Origin: Bacillota bacterium
GTDB taxonomy: Bacteria; Bacillota; Clostridia; Christensenellales; SZUA-584
Direction of reading: 5' to 3'
Length of the DNA stretch: 64,000 nt
Assembly: GCA_023460085.1 (NCBI GenBank)
Contig: JAEWRI010000009.1
Coordinates: 21,526-85,525 of the forward strand
Of the stretch, positions 41,735 through 50,344 are shown in pieces; the stretch's first letter is position 1; each line of letters begins with the position of its first letter. The notes under the pieces were generated by a model, which was not told the DNA's origin, ran no database searches, and saw only the letters and a program-made list of their open reading frames with translations. Position numbers and translations under genes: made by a program.

Positions 41735-42241
41735 ATGGATAAGGACTATTTCGTAAAAAAGGCTCTGGAGCTCGGCGCGGATCATGCGGTGCTCTTCGGC
41801 ATCCGCGACATCGCGTTCGATTCGCGCACCATCATCAAGTGCATGTTCGGCTGCTCCGACTGGGGCAAGGGCCATACATGTCCCTCCCGTCCCGGTTCAC
41901 TGATGCCGTGGGAATACCGGCAGGTATTGGAGGAGTACTCCTGGGGCGTTATCATCCATTCGCACGACAAAAAAATAAGCCAGCAGGTGTCGTTTGAAAT
42001 CGAGCGCGACGCCTTCATTCAGGGCTGCTACTTCGCTTTCTCGCTCAGCGACTGCGCACTGTGCAAGGAATGTATGGGGCTTTCCGGCAAGGAATGCGCC
42101 AACTCCAAAAAGGCGCGCCCTGCGTTCCACAGCGTGGGCATCGACGTATTCAAGACGGTTCATCATTTCGGGCTGCCGCTGGAAACGCTGGCGGACGAGG
42201 ATGCGCAGCAGAACTGGTATTCCGCGGTGTTTATAGAGTAG
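41735..42241 (+). CDS. DUF2284 metal-binding (Cys-rich) protein
   Basis: 168 residues from the ATG at 41735, with GGAGG 6 bases upstream; the longer in-frame reading runs through the hydA terminator. Cysteines are grouped as CMFGCSDWGKGHTCPSRP and CALCKECMG...CANSKKARP, then SVGIDVFKTV. This is the DUF2284 pattern, thought to bind metal or an Fe-S cluster; the function is unknown. A possible weak promoter (TTGCGA, 15-base spacer, TATAGT) lies at 41666-41692, after the hydrogenase terminator. Confidence 0.8.
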   Translation: MDKDYFVKKALELGADHAVLFGIRDIAFDSRTIIKCMFGCSDWGKGHTCPSRPGSLMPWEYRQVLEEYSWGVIIHSHDKKISQQVSFEIERDAFIQGCYFAFSLSDCALCKECMGLSGKECANSKKARPAFHSVGIDVFKTVHHFGLPLETLADEDAQQNWYSAVFIE

Positions 42242-42264
42242 CATTATTGCGGTGTTTAACGACA

Positions 42265-42294
42265 ATGCCGTACCCATCATGATGGATACGGCAT
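42265..42294. terminator. Terminator between converging DUF2284 and fprA genes
   Basis: ATGCCGTA and TACGGCAT enclose an interior that itself pairs (CC-ATCATGAT-GG). A T-rich stretch follows on the + strand and TTGTC/TTAAACA on the minus strand. Positioned 24 bases after the DUF2284 stop and 58 bases from the fprA stop. Confidence 0.6.
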
Positions 42295-42351
42295 GGTTAT
42301 TTCCCGGTCAATGCGGCTCCCCGATGGAGCTCGTTGAAGTATACAGAACTC

Positions 42352-43557
42352 TCAGGCCAGTACCGAGGCCGCCACCGCGTCGGCCAGCGCGAAGGCTTCG
42401 TCCATCTGCTCCGGTTTCAGCGCGGATTTGATCATCAGCGTGGGCACAAGCAGCTCCATGTCCTTCATCTCCCCCAGCAGCTTTTCCATCACCGTGTGCG
42501 CCGCGGGCGCCCAGCTTCCGTTGGCGATCAGCGCGGCTTTTCTTCCGCGCAGGTTGAGCACCGCCATATCGTGCAGCAGCGCATCCATGGTGAAATACAG
42601 ATTCATGTTGTACGTAGGTGAAGCCAGTATGAGATGGCTGTATTTAAAGGCGTCGGCGATAATATACGACGGGTGAGTTTTGGACACGTCGTACATGCGC
42701 ATATCCTGCACGCCCTTCGCAGCAAGCCGCCCTGCAATGGCGTTTACGGCGCTTTCGGTGTTGCCGTACATCGATGCGTACGCGATGACCACGCCGCGCT
42801 TTTCAGGCACATAGCGGCTCCATGCGTCGTATTTTTCAATGATATAAGGAATGTCCCTGCGCCACACCGGCCCGTGAAGCGGACATATCATTTTGATGCA
42901 GAGGCCGTCTAATTTCTTGAACACCGCCTGTACCTGTGCGCCAAAGCGTCCTACGATGTTGGTGTAGTAGCGGCGAGCCTCATCCAGAAAATGCCCCTCA
43001 AAATCGTACTCATCCGCGAAGATGCTGCCCGAAAGCGCGCCAAAGGTACCGAAAGCATCGGCGGAAAACAGCATCCCCTGCTTCTGCTCATAGCTGAACA
43101 TCACCTCCGGCCAGTGCACCATCGGCGCGGTAACGAAACGCAGCGTATGCGCGCCGAGGCTCAGCTCGCCGCCATCCTTCACCTCGTACAGCCGCGCGCT
43201 GAAATCATCCAAATAGAACTGGCGCAGCAGCTGGAACGTCTTCGCGTTGCCCACGATGCGCATGTACGGAAACCGGCGGCTCAACTCCGCAATGCCGGCG
43301 CAGTGATCCGGCTCCATGTGGTGCACGACAAGATAATCAACTGCGCGGCCCGCAAGCACGTGTTCGATGTTTTCAAGAAACTGCGGAGAGATGGCGGAGT
43401 CTACGGTATCCATCAGCGCCACCTTCTCGTCCATGATGAGGTACGAGTTGTAGCATACGCCGTCCGGCAGCGGAAAAAGGTTCTCGAACAGTGCGAGCCT
43501 TCTGTCGTTTCCGCCCACCCACCAAACCTGCGGCGCAATCTCCTGAGCGTTGTACAT
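42352..43557 (-). CDS. fprA: FprA-family flavodiiron protein
   Basis: 401 residues from the ATG at 43557 (AGGGG 7 bases upstream; two earlier in-frame starts overlap that site). The metallo-beta-lactamase-like domain holds the diiron ligands in HHMEPDHCAG, VHWPEVM, FSADAFG and CPLHGPVW. The flavodoxin domain has the FMN loop YASMYGNTE and later SPTYNMN. Such proteins reduce O2 to water or NO to N2O and protect anaerobes. There is no fused rubredoxin, so a separate electron donor is needed. It is the last gene of the nifS-thiI-fprA run, 38 bases after thiI. Confidence 0.92.
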   Translation of the reverse strand: MYNAQEIAPQVWWVGGNDRRLALFENLFPLPDGVCYNSYLIMDEKVALMDTVDSAISPQFLENIEHVLAGRAVDYLVVHHMEPDHCAGIAELSRRFPYMRIVGNAKTFQLLRQFYLDDFSARLYEVKDGGELSLGAHTLRFVTAPMVHWPEVMFSYEQKQGMLFSADAFGTFGALSGSIFADEYDFEGHFLDEARRYYTNIVGRFGAQVQAVFKKLDGLCIKMICPLHGPVWRRDIPYIIEKYDAWSRYVPEKRGVVIAYASMYGNTESAVNAIAGRLAAKGVQDMRMYDVSKTHPSYIIADAFKYSHLILASPTYNMNLYFTMDALLHDMAVLNLRGRKAALIANGSWAPAAHTVMEKLLGEMKDMELLVPTLMIKSALKPEQMDEAFALADAVAASVLA

Positions 43558-43595
43558 ATGCATTCCCCTCAATGTATAAATAATAAATGTACGAA

Positions 43596-44774
43596 TCAGA
43601 TCCCGATTTCCTCTGCGACAACGCCTGCCATCGCAGCGTCGATCATCGCTTCCACATCGAGCTTCGCCTCCGCCGCCTCGATTTCAGCCAGCTTTGGCTT
43701 CGTCACCGGATGGCGCGGTACGAACACGGTGCAGCAGTCCTCGTAGGGCAGTATCGACGTTTCAAACGTGCCGTAGCGCTCCGCCAGCGCGGTGATCTCC
43801 AGCTTGTCCATGCCAATGAGCGGCCTCAGTACGAGCATGTCCGCGGCGCGATCCGTGACGTTCAGGCTTTCAAGCGTCTGGCTGGCCACCTGCCCCACGC
43901 TCTCCCCCGTCACCAGTGCGAGGCTGCCTTCGGCCTTGGCAACGCGCGCGGCGATGCGCATCATGAAGCGGCGCATCAGTATCGTAAGATAATCCTGCGG
44001 ACACTGCTGGTACAGCGTCATCTGTATTTCAGTGAAGCGTACGACATGCAGCCGGATAGTTCCGGTATAGCGGGACATCAGCCGCGCGAGGTCGCGCACC
44101 TTGTCCAGCGCCTTCTCGCTGGTATACGGGAAGCTCTCAAAGTGTACCGCGGAGATGGAAACGCCTCGTTTGGCAATCATGCAGCCCGCCACAGGGCTGT
44201 CGATGCCGCCCGAAAGCAGTAGTGTGGCGCTGCCGTTGCAGCCCACCGGCATGCCGCCCGGGCCGGGCAGCACCGCCGTAAAGCAGTATGCCTGCTCCCG
44301 TATCTCCAGGTTTGCGGTAATCTGCGGATGCTCCAGGTCCACCTTGAGCCCCGTTACCTGCTCCAGTATGCGTCCCCCCGCTTCCGCAGCCATGGCATTG
44401 GAGCGCATCGGGAAACGCTTGTCGGCACGCCGCGCCTCCACCCGAAACGTCACGGTTTCAGCCGGATACTTCGCGCGCTCCGCGCGCACCTGCTCCACAA
44501 GCACCTCCGCGGCCTTGTCGAAGTCCTGCTCCAGCCGCACGGCCGGACTGAACGAATGAATTCCGTATACGCGGGACAGCGCGTCCAGCGCCTCCGGAAG
44601 CTGCGCGTCGTCCACGCCCTCCACATAAACCCGGCTCTGTGCGCGCACCGCCTTTGCGCCGCGAATTCCGCGCAGCGCGGAAGCCACGTTACGCACGAGC
44701 GCCCTCTCGAAATAGGGGCGGTTGAGCCCTTTTAAATGAATCTCCGCATAGCGGATAACGATGACATTGTCCAT
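43596..44774 (-). CDS. thiI: tRNA 4-thiouridine synthetase ThiI (without rhodanese domain)
   Basis: 392 residues. An N-terminal ferredoxin-like/THUMP region (about 1-165) leads to the adenylation domain with the PP-loop LLSGGIDSPVAGCMIAKRGV and CPQDYLTILMRRFM. ThiI places sulfur at U8 of tRNA and can also supply thiazole. The C-terminal rhodanese domain of E. coli ThiI is absent, as is usual in Firmicutes. There the adjacent cysteine desulfurase supplies the sulfur. The ATG lies 1 base past the desulfurase stop, so the two are translationally coupled. Confidence 0.93.
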   Translation of the reverse strand: MDNVIVIRYAEIHLKGLNRPYFERALVRNVASALRGIRGAKAVRAQSRVYVEGVDDAQLPEALDALSRVYGIHSFSPAVRLEQDFDKAAEVLVEQVRAERAKYPAETVTFRVEARRADKRFPMRSNAMAAEAGGRILEQVTGLKVDLEHPQITANLEIREQAYCFTAVLPGPGGMPVGCNGSATLLLSGGIDSPVAGCMIAKRGVSISAVHFESFPYTSEKALDKVRDLARLMSRYTGTIRLHVVRFTEIQMTLYQQCPQDYLTILMRRFMMRIAARVAKAEGSLALVTGESVGQVASQTLESLNVTDRAADMLVLRPLIGMDKLEITALAERYGTFETSILPYEDCCTVFVPRHPVTKPKLAEIEAAEAKLDVEAMIDAAMAGVVAEEIGI

Positions 44775-44775
44775 A

Positions 44776-45891
44776 TTACTTCCTGCCGAACCTCCTTAGC
44801 TGCCCCACGGCCGCGCGCAGCTCTTCCGTCAGAATATCGATTTCCGTTTCCGTGTTACGGGAGGACATGCTGATGCGCACCGCGCCCTCTGCCTCGCTGT
44901 GCGGCACACCGCACGCCAGCAGCGCGCGGCTCACCTTGCCGCGCGAACACGCCGCGCCCGTACCCACGCAGATGCCCTTCTCCCCCAGCAGCCGCACAAG
45001 CACTTCTCCGCGCAGCCCATCGAAGGAAACATTGACGATGTGCGGCACGTACCGCTCCGGAATGTGCAATCGCGCGCCGTCGATTTCCGCGAGTGCCGCG
45101 ACGAGCTTATCCCGCAATGCCGCGATATGTGCTGTGTTTTTCTCATATCTGATAAGGCCGGCCTCCAGCGCCTCGCCGAAAGCCTGTACACCCAGCGTAT
45201 TCTCGGTGCCGGGCCGAAGCCCGCCCTCCTGCTCCCCGCCATACAGCAGTGCCCTGGGCGCAGTATTCGCGGCCCACAGCAGCGCGCCGGTACCCTTGAA
45301 CGCGTGGATTTTGTGCGCGCTGACGGTGTAAAAATCGATGCCGCTGCCCGCAAGATTCGTGTCCGTTTTCAAAAGTGCCTGAACGCCGTCCGAATGAAAC
45401 CGGGCCGACGGGTTCTTTGCTTTAACCGCCGCGCAGACAGCACGCACATCGTTCAGCGCACCCGTCTCATTGTTGACGTGCATCACCGACACCAGCGCGG
45501 TGTTCTCCTTCACGCGCTCCGCCACGTCCTCCGCGCGTACACAGTACCCGCGCGGTTCCACGAAATCCACCTGCGCGCCTTCCAGTGCCAGCTGCTGAAA
45601 AACCCCGTACACACTTGCGTGCTCCACAGCGCTCGTGACGAAGTGCGCCCCGCTCTTCACGGCGGAGCGAATCGCGAGGTTGTTGGCTTCCGTACCGCCC
45701 GAGGTGAACGCGCAGCCCGACATCCCCAAGGCTTTCCCCATCGCTTCGCGTATATGCTTCAGCTCAATAAAAACTTTTTCCGCAGAGGCATATGCTGCGG
45801 ATGGATTGTACCAGCCGTCCTCCATATGCCTGCGCAACGCTTCGCCGGACATTGGCTGCGTAGTCGCCGCGTTGTCCAGATATATTTGCAA
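44776..45891 (-). CDS. Cysteine desulfurase, NifS-like (ThiI partner)
   Basis: 371 residues from a TTG at 45891; GGGAGG lies 11 bases upstream, and the in-frame TTG at 45915 is before that site. It contains YLDNAATTQPM, SGGTEANNLAI, SAVEHASVY, RFHSDGVQA, the PLP-lysine motif SAHKIHAFKGTG and the sulfur-carrying cysteine in GTGAACSRGK. The last motif differs from the IscS copy (GSTGSACSS). Coupling to thiI marks it as the dedicated sulfur donor for tRNA 4-thiouridine, as with NifZ of Bacillus. Confidence 0.9.
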   Translation of the reverse strand: MQIYLDNAATTQPMSGEALRRHMEDGWYNPSAAYASAEKVFIELKHIREAMGKALGMSGCAFTSGGTEANNLAIRSAVKSGAHFVTSAVEHASVYGVFQQLALEGAQVDFVEPRGYCVRAEDVAERVKENTALVSVMHVNNETGALNDVRAVCAAVKAKNPSARFHSDGVQALLKTDTNLAGSGIDFYTVSAHKIHAFKGTGALLWAANTAPRALLYGGEQEGGLRPGTENTLGVQAFGEALEAGLIRYEKNTAHIAALRDKLVAALAEIDGARLHIPERYVPHIVNVSFDGLRGEVLVRLLGEKGICVGTGAACSRGKVSRALLACGVPHSEAEGAVRISMSSRNTETEIDILTEELRAAVGQLRRFGRK

Positions 45892-45923
45892 AAAAGATAG
45901 TGCCTCCCGCTTCAAGATCAGTT

Positions 45924-45953
45924 ATAATAGGTATCATAACACGGAAAGGACAA
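45924..45953 (-). promoter_or_regulatory. Probable promoter of the nifS-thiI(-fprA) genes
   Basis: On the minus strand TTGTCC (45948-45953), an 18-base spacer and TATTAT (45924-45929). The + strand TATAAT at 45923-45928 could serve the divergent zinc-ribbon gene, so the two promoters would overlap. Confidence 0.45.
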
Positions 45954-45999
45954 TTAATTAAGCCTTTTTTCGTAGCAACGTTTGATTTCGGAGGGTGCG

Positions 46000-46947
46000 A
46001 TGGATAAGTGTCCGAAATGCGGCAATAAGCTCAGCAGTATTGACGTGCTTTGCCCCAAATGCGGCGCGTTGGTAGAAGTCGTGCAGGTACGCAAATGCGC
46101 TGGCCCCCAGGGCAGTGCTGGCGCTTGCCCTCCCGTTCGAAAAACACTTCAACAAAACCTTATCGTGGATGACTGGCCTGCGGACGACTCTTCGGGCATA
46201 CTTTCCGGCGCTGCCGCAATGCCTCCAAAAGCCTCGGAGGAACCGGCACAAACCGAGAACGACGCGCCTTTCGACAGTGAGTTCGGCACGGAAGAAACCT
46301 ACCTGTCACTGCTCAAGATGATGAATCTGCCCGAGTTGGAATCCATCGACGAAGAGCAATCCCACTCCGTACCCGGTCCGCCCAATATCGCGGAATACGC
46401 TGCCTCCGAACTCCATGAGGATGACGCGCCCCCTTTTATAAAATCAACGGAATCGGTTTCCTCCGCACCTGAAGCCGCTGTGCCTCACCACTGGCTGGAA
46501 ATCGAGGAAATTCCCGAAAACGCCCCGGCCTATGTTGTGGCTGCCGCCCCTGCATACGCTTCCGTTTCCGAAGCTCCCGATGCGGTGGTATCCGCAAGCG
46601 CCTCTGAACCCGATTCTCCGGCCGCTGCGGCAGTTCCTGCGTTCGCCCCGGCATACCCTGCCGAAACGGGTACCATGCATCGGTATCGCGCGAACCGCAG
46701 GAAAGAAGAAGCGCTCCGAAAGAAGGAAGCGCCCGGAAGGAGCGTAGGCCGCGTGCTGCTGATGATACTCGCATGGCTCCTGGTATGCGGCGCGCTTTTC
46801 GGTGGATTCTTCTTTTTAGATCGATATGTCACGTCCCGCTATGGCTCCTATCAGACCATGCTTTACGAAATCACAAATGGCACGCTGGGTGCCGCTCCTT
46901 CGGACAGCCAGACCATACCGGAGGAAACTCCGTTTCTCGAGGGTTAG
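46000..46947 (+). CDS. Zinc-ribbon protein with a long acidic linker and C-terminal membrane helix
   Basis: 315 residues from the ATG at 46000 (GGAGGG upstream). The N-terminus is a zinc ribbon, CPKCGNKLSS...CPKCGALVEV. About 200 residues of Ala/Pro/Glu/Ser-rich, low-complexity sequence follow. A basic stretch (RANRRKEEALRKKEA) then precedes one transmembrane helix (LLMILAWLLVCGALFGGFFFL), leaving a short outer tail. Function is not known. It is a third zinc-ribbon/membrane protein in the window but lacks the GTWY domain of the other two. Confidence 0.7.
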   Translation: MDKCPKCGNKLSSIDVLCPKCGALVEVVQVRKCAGPQGSAGACPPVRKTLQQNLIVDDWPADDSSGILSGAAAMPPKASEEPAQTENDAPFDSEFGTEETYLSLLKMMNLPELESIDEEQSHSVPGPPNIAEYAASELHEDDAPPFIKSTESVSSAPEAAVPHHWLEIEEIPENAPAYVVAAAPAYASVSEAPDAVVSASASEPDSPAAAAVPAFAPAYPAETGTMHRYRANRRKEEALRKKEAPGRSVGRVLLMILAWLLVCGALFGGFFFLDRYVTSRYGSYQTMLYEITNGTLGAAPSDSQTIPEETPFLEG

Positions 46948-46949
46948 AA

Positions 46950-46971
46950 AACGAGGGCTCACGCCCCCGTT
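46950..46971. terminator. Bidirectional terminator between the zinc-ribbon and NlpC/P60 genes
   Basis: ACGAGGG-CTCA-CGCCCCCGT with a bulge, A-rich before and TTTTTC after, so it has U-runs on both transcripts. Genes end at 46947 and 47000. Confidence 0.65.
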
Positions 46972-46999
46972 TTTCATTTTCCCCGCTTGATACGTGTAC

Positions 47000-48328
47000 T
47001 CAGAACAACCGTCTCGCGCAGATGAAATTCCGCTTCCAGTAGGAGGAAGTCAGCACCGTCGTGCTGATGCGCACCTTGCCCTGAGTGGACGAGGCGTCAA
47101 TCATCTGTCCGCCGCCAAGATAGATTCCCACATGGCCCTTGAAGCAGATGATATCCCCTCTTCTCATGTCCGACATGTTCGTCACCTTGGGCAGGCTGCA
47201 CCGCGCCCAGCCCGAGGACGTCATGTATCCGATGCTGTATCCCGACTGATTCAGGCAGTAATAGACAAACCCGGAGCAGTCGAACACGTTGGGCCCCTTG
47301 CCGCCCGTCACATACTTCTTGCCCAGCAGCGTCTGCGCAAACGATATCAGTGCCTCCACCTTGGCAGAGTCGGGTTCCCACGTGGCGATCGTCGTTCCGC
47401 CTCCGTGGCTTCCTGTGCTGCCGGAGCCGCCCGATCCGCCGCTGCCGCCGGAGCTGCCGCCGCTGCCTGACGCGGGCCGCGCATCGTCCGAGAACAGTAT
47501 CTCGCGGGTCGATTCCCCCACATTGCCGTCGGGCGAAAGCCCGTTGCGCTTCTGGAAGTTCTTCACCGCGGTTTCGGTGCGGTCCCCAAAATCCCCGGTG
47601 ACTTCCCCGGAAAAGTATTTCAGCTCCTTGAGTCTCTCCTGAATGGTGGATACGTCAGTACCGGTGTCTCCCAACTTGACGGTATAGGGCATGGCATCGC
47701 CGGCAAACAGCGCCGTCATTGTATTATCACCCAAAATCCCATCCACCTGCAGCGAATGCTTGCGCTGAAACAGCTGCAGCGCGTACTCCGTACCCCATCC
47801 ATAGTAATCGGTGGGCTCATCCGAACCGAGATAGCCCAGATCCATGAGCCTTTCCTGTACCGTGATGATCCGCTCATCATGGCAGCCCGGCAGCAGCTCC
47901 ACGGCTTCGGGCGCGGTGGTGGGTACCGGCGTCGCTTCTACGGCAGTTGTTGCCTGCTGGGCTGTTGTGGGCGCAGTGGAGGCGCTCATCGTCGCGGCGG
48001 CGGGAGAATCCGCGGGCGCAGCCTGGGCAGCCTGTGCACCGCCTCTGCTTGCCAGCGCGATGGTCAATACAATCCCCGCAACCAGCACTCCCCCGCCTGC
48101 GATTACAGCGATACGCACGCCGCGCTGCTTCCAGAGCGCGAGCATACGTGCAAGCTTCCCGCTCCTTATCGAAACACTTTGGCCCATGACACGGGACTTG
48201 GGAACCGCGCTGCGCGAAGCATGCCTTGTCCTGTTCTTCAGCCGAAAAATTATTCTCTGAAACTTCTGCGCAAACCAATACCCGGCATCCCTGATATGCC
48301 GGGCTATCTCCCGCAGCGTTTTTTTCAT
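47000..48328 (-). CDS. NlpC/P60 peptidoglycan endopeptidase with two peptidoglycan-binding domains
   Basis: 442 residues from the ATG at 48328 (GAGGTG upstream). A cytoplasmic basic N-terminus is followed by one transmembrane helix (about 72-92) and an Ala/Thr-rich linker. Two PG_binding_1 domains come next (ITVQERLMDLGYL...ALQLFQRKH and STIQERLKELKYF...AVKNFQKRNG), then a Gly/Ser-rich linker. The C-terminal NlpC/P60 domain has the catalytic Cys in FDCSGFVYYC and the His in KGHVGIYLG. It likely cuts D-gamma-glutamyl-diamino acid bonds at the cell surface. The N-terminal cytoplasmic tail of about 70 residues is longer than usual. Confidence 0.88.
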   Translation of the reverse strand: MKKTLREIARHIRDAGYWFAQKFQRIIFRLKNRTRHASRSAVPKSRVMGQSVSIRSGKLARMLALWKQRGVRIAVIAGGGVLVAGIVLTIALASRGGAQAAQAAPADSPAAATMSASTAPTTAQQATTAVEATPVPTTAPEAVELLPGCHDERIITVQERLMDLGYLGSDEPTDYYGWGTEYALQLFQRKHSLQVDGILGDNTMTALFAGDAMPYTVKLGDTGTDVSTIQERLKELKYFSGEVTGDFGDRTETAVKNFQKRNGLSPDGNVGESTREILFSDDARPASGSGGSSGGSGGSGGSGSTGSHGGGTTIATWEPDSAKVEALISFAQTLLGKKYVTGGKGPNVFDCSGFVYYCLNQSGYSIGYMTSSGWARCSLPKVTNMSDMRRGDIICFKGHVGIYLGGGQMIDASSTQGKVRISTTVLTSSYWKRNFICARRLF

Positions 48329-48366
48329 ACGCACCTCTGCAAGGTATAGTAGGAAATCCAATGCGT

Positions 48367-48395
48367 ATTATACCGCATTTCCGGCGCGTTTCCAA
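48367..48395 (-). promoter_or_regulatory. NlpC/P60 gene promoter
   Basis: On the minus strand TTGGAA (48390-48395), a 17-base spacer and TATAAT (48367-48372), 38 bases before the start codon. Confidence 0.65.
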
Positions 48396-48402
48396 GCCTG
48401 GA

Positions 48403-49062
48403 TTACGGTTCCTGCCGATACTTCTCCATCAGCTCGCGGAAGATCTCCGCACTGGTGGGCGGCGTCCACGTAACTGCGTTCGCGCCCGCCTGTATCGTTT
48501 CCCGTATGCTGTCTTCACTTGGCCCGCCCGTCGCCATGATGGGCGCCTCCGGACAGCGTTCCCGTATACGGCGCACGACCCGCGGCGTCTCTGCGGCGCA
48601 TGACACGTTGAGGATTGTCGCGCCTGCGCGCAGACGCTCCTCCGCGTCGGTATCCTCCGATGCCACAGTGACCACGACGGGGATGTCTATGCGCTCCCGG
48701 AGCATGCGCACCACGTCGTTGCTGGTAGGCGCGTTGACGACGACACCCATAGCGCCCTGAAACTCCGCGTCCATCGCGAGGTTGACGACGCGCTTGCCCG
48801 TGGTGGTTCCCCCGCCCACGCCGCAGAACACCGGCACGTCCGAGGCCATGATCAGCGCGTGCGTGATAATGGGCTGCGGTGTAAATGGATATACCGCGAT
48901 GATGGCGTGTGCGTTGCAGTTGCGCAGCAGCGCAACGTCCGTCGTGAACACGATGGACTTAATAAGCCTGCCGAATATGCGGATGCCGCTGGCTTCATCA
49001 ATGACTTCCGGCACGCGCACCATATGGCGGCGCAGATTCCCCTGTATATCCGGTATATTCAT
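48403..49062 (-). CDS. TIM-barrel protein of unknown function (phosphate-binding-like)
   Basis: 219 residues from the ATG at 49062 (GGGAGGAAGC upstream); an in-frame start at 49134 precedes the likely promoter. The alternating pattern of strands and helices suggests a beta/alpha barrel: IIAVYPFTPQP, VPVFCGVGGG, AMGVVVNAPTS, IPVVVTVASED, GATILNVSCA, PIMATGGPSEDSI, GANAVTWTPPT. The late GG.S and Gly-Ala pair resemble a phosphate-binding loop as in ThiG or IGPS. I associate the sequence with a Clostridial family labelled only as hydrolase or barrel protein. No catalytic residues can be assigned. Confidence 0.65.
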   Translation of the reverse strand: MNIPDIQGNLRRHMVRVPEVIDEASGIRIFGRLIKSIVFTTDVALLRNCNAHAIIAVYPFTPQPIITHALIMASDVPVFCGVGGGTTTGKRVVNLAMDAEFQGAMGVVVNAPTSNDVVRMLRERIDIPVVVTVASEDTDAEERLRAGATILNVSCAAETPRVVRRIRERCPEAPIMATGGPSEDSIRETIQAGANAVTWTPPTSAEIFRELMEKYRQEP

Positions 49063-49123
49063 GCTTCCTCCCAGCCAACCTCGCTTAACGCGCGGCACTA
49101 ACTTAATCACGATAATCATGGTG

Positions 49124-49129
49124 ATTATA
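49124..49129 (-). promoter_or_regulatory. Possible -10 element for the TIM-barrel gene
   Basis: TATAAT on the minus strand, 62 bases before the start codon, without a good -35 match. It lies between this gene and the stop of the HEAT-like gene. Confidence 0.3.
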
Positions 49130-49164
49130 TCCATGATCGCAGAGCATAAACCCCGAGGTCTGAA

Positions 49165-49725
49165 TCAGGCTGTGCGCCCGTCCAGCAGCGCGAAGAGCTT
49201 CATGGCTTCCTTCGCATCGCAGCCATCCGAAATCGCGTCGTGTATGGCTTGTATGTCCGCCGCGTCGGGGTAAGCGCCCAGCACCTCGCGCAGGCTGTTC
49301 ACCACGTCGAGTCGAATGAGATTGCCGTGTGTGGACAGGTGGCGGTTATGCCGCAGCGCCCCAAGCAATCCTGCCGCGACAGGCGCTGCGAATGCTGCGC
49401 GCGCCGCGCCAAAACGTCCGGCATGCTGCAGCGTGATGCGCGCGGTGATAAACTTCTCGTCGTCCATCTGCTTCACGAAGCGGGGAATCACAGCTGCCAG
49501 CCTGCACTCCGAATCGCTTTTGGCAAGGCTGGCTATGAGCATTGCGCCGATATTTCGCTGATAGGAGTTGTCTGCGTCCAGCTTGGCGCTCAGCTCATCC
49601 ATGAATTCATAGATCCAGTCTATCGGCTCTTCCGTCAGCGCCATCAGCTTATCCAACGCAGTCTTGCGCACCCCATCATCCTTCTCCGACAGTTCCGAAA
49701 CCCATTCGCGAATACTTTTCTCCAT
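49165..49725 (-). CDS. HEAT-like helical repeat protein
   Basis: 186 residues from the ATG at 49725 (GAGGGTGA upstream). The sequence is almost wholly predicted helical. Repeated units resemble HEAT/armadillo repeats: VRKTALDKLMALTEEP, YQRNIGAMLIASLAKSD, ARITLQHAGRFGAARAA and RLDVVNSLREVLGAYPD. No enzyme motif or membrane segment is present, so a protein-interaction role is likely. Neighbours give no clue. Confidence 0.6.
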   Translation of the reverse strand: MEKSIREWVSELSEKDDGVRKTALDKLMALTEEPIDWIYEFMDELSAKLDADNSYQRNIGAMLIASLAKSDSECRLAAVIPRFVKQMDDEKFITARITLQHAGRFGAARAAFAAPVAAGLLGALRHNRHLSTHGNLIRLDVVNSLREVLGAYPDAADIQAIHDAISDGCDAKEAMKLFALLDGRTA

Positions 49726-49752
49726 GGCGTCACCCTCGCTATTCGTCATGTA

Positions 49753-49781
49753 TTGTCAGGGAGCATGCGCACCCGTATAAT
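49753..49781 (+). promoter_or_regulatory. Promoter of the DUF6485 gene
   Basis: TTGTCA (49753-49758), a 17-base spacer and TATAAT (49776-49781), 29 bases before the ATG at 49811. Confidence 0.75.
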
Positions 49782-49810
49782 AGACGTATATTCATCCACG
49801 GAGGTTCCAT

Positions 49811-50002
49811 ATGGCCTGTGACAACCAACACACCTGTCCCTGCACATACTCCGGCTGCAGCCGCCACGGCAAGTGCTGCGAATGCATCGCTTATCATCGC
49901 CGCATGGGCGAAGCGCCCGGCTGCCTCTTCTCCAAGCAGGGCGAAGCAACGTACGATCGCTCCATCGAAGCGCTCAACCGCGATCGCCGCCGAAAGGATT
50001 AA
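49811..50002 (+). CDS. Small Cys-rich protein, DUF6485-like
   Basis: 63 residues with seven cysteines and two histidines in the first 38: CPCTYSGCSRHGKCCECIAYHRR. The pattern suggests zinc or Fe-S binding and matches what I know as DUF6485. A near-consensus promoter and GGAGG before the ATG support expression. It overlaps the converging GIY-YIG gene by 4 bases. Function unknown. Confidence 0.75.
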   Translation: MACDNQHTCPCTYSGCSRHGKCCECIAYHRRMGEAPGCLFSKQGEATYDRSIEALNRDRRRKD

Positions 50003-50343
50003 TACATCTCCTCCGGCCTACTCTGCGCCATAAGCATCTCCAACAGGGCGTCCACCTCACCGCGAAATTCCGCGTCTGTCTGCTCTTTGCGCTGCGTCAG
50101 CGCTTCTACCGTCTCGAATTCAAACCCCGCGCCGGTATACGCATCCCAGTCTGCGCGCAGCTTTGGATGTACGCAGCCTCCTGTCGCCTGAGCGAAGCGA
50201 AAGCGATTCTCGCTGCCCGCCATATCCGACGTAGCCAGCAGCAGCCTTTTCCCGTTCTGCTTGCAGCGGATCGCGTAGACGCCGCCCCGCTGCACCTGGG
50301 CTTTATAGCTTGCGGCAGCCTGCCGCCTTTCCTGTTTGTCCAT
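49999..50343 (-). CDS. GIY-YIG nuclease-family small protein
   Basis: 114 residues. The RGGVYAIRCKQNGKRLLLATSDM segment corresponds to the GIY...YIG core, here GVY and ATS, so the second motif is not a clear YIG. HPKLRADWDAYTGAGFEFETVEAL is the second conserved part. The lack of a strict YIG and of a clear catalytic Glu means nuclease activity is uncertain. The ATG is 1 base after the upstream DUF6530 stop, so the two form an operon. Confidence 0.65.
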   Translation of the reverse strand: MDKQERRQAAASYKAQVQRGGVYAIRCKQNGKRLLLATSDMAGSENRFRFAQATGGCVHPKLRADWDAYTGAGFEFETVEALTQRKEQTDAEFRGEVDALLEMLMAQSRPEEMY

Positions 50344-50344
50344 T

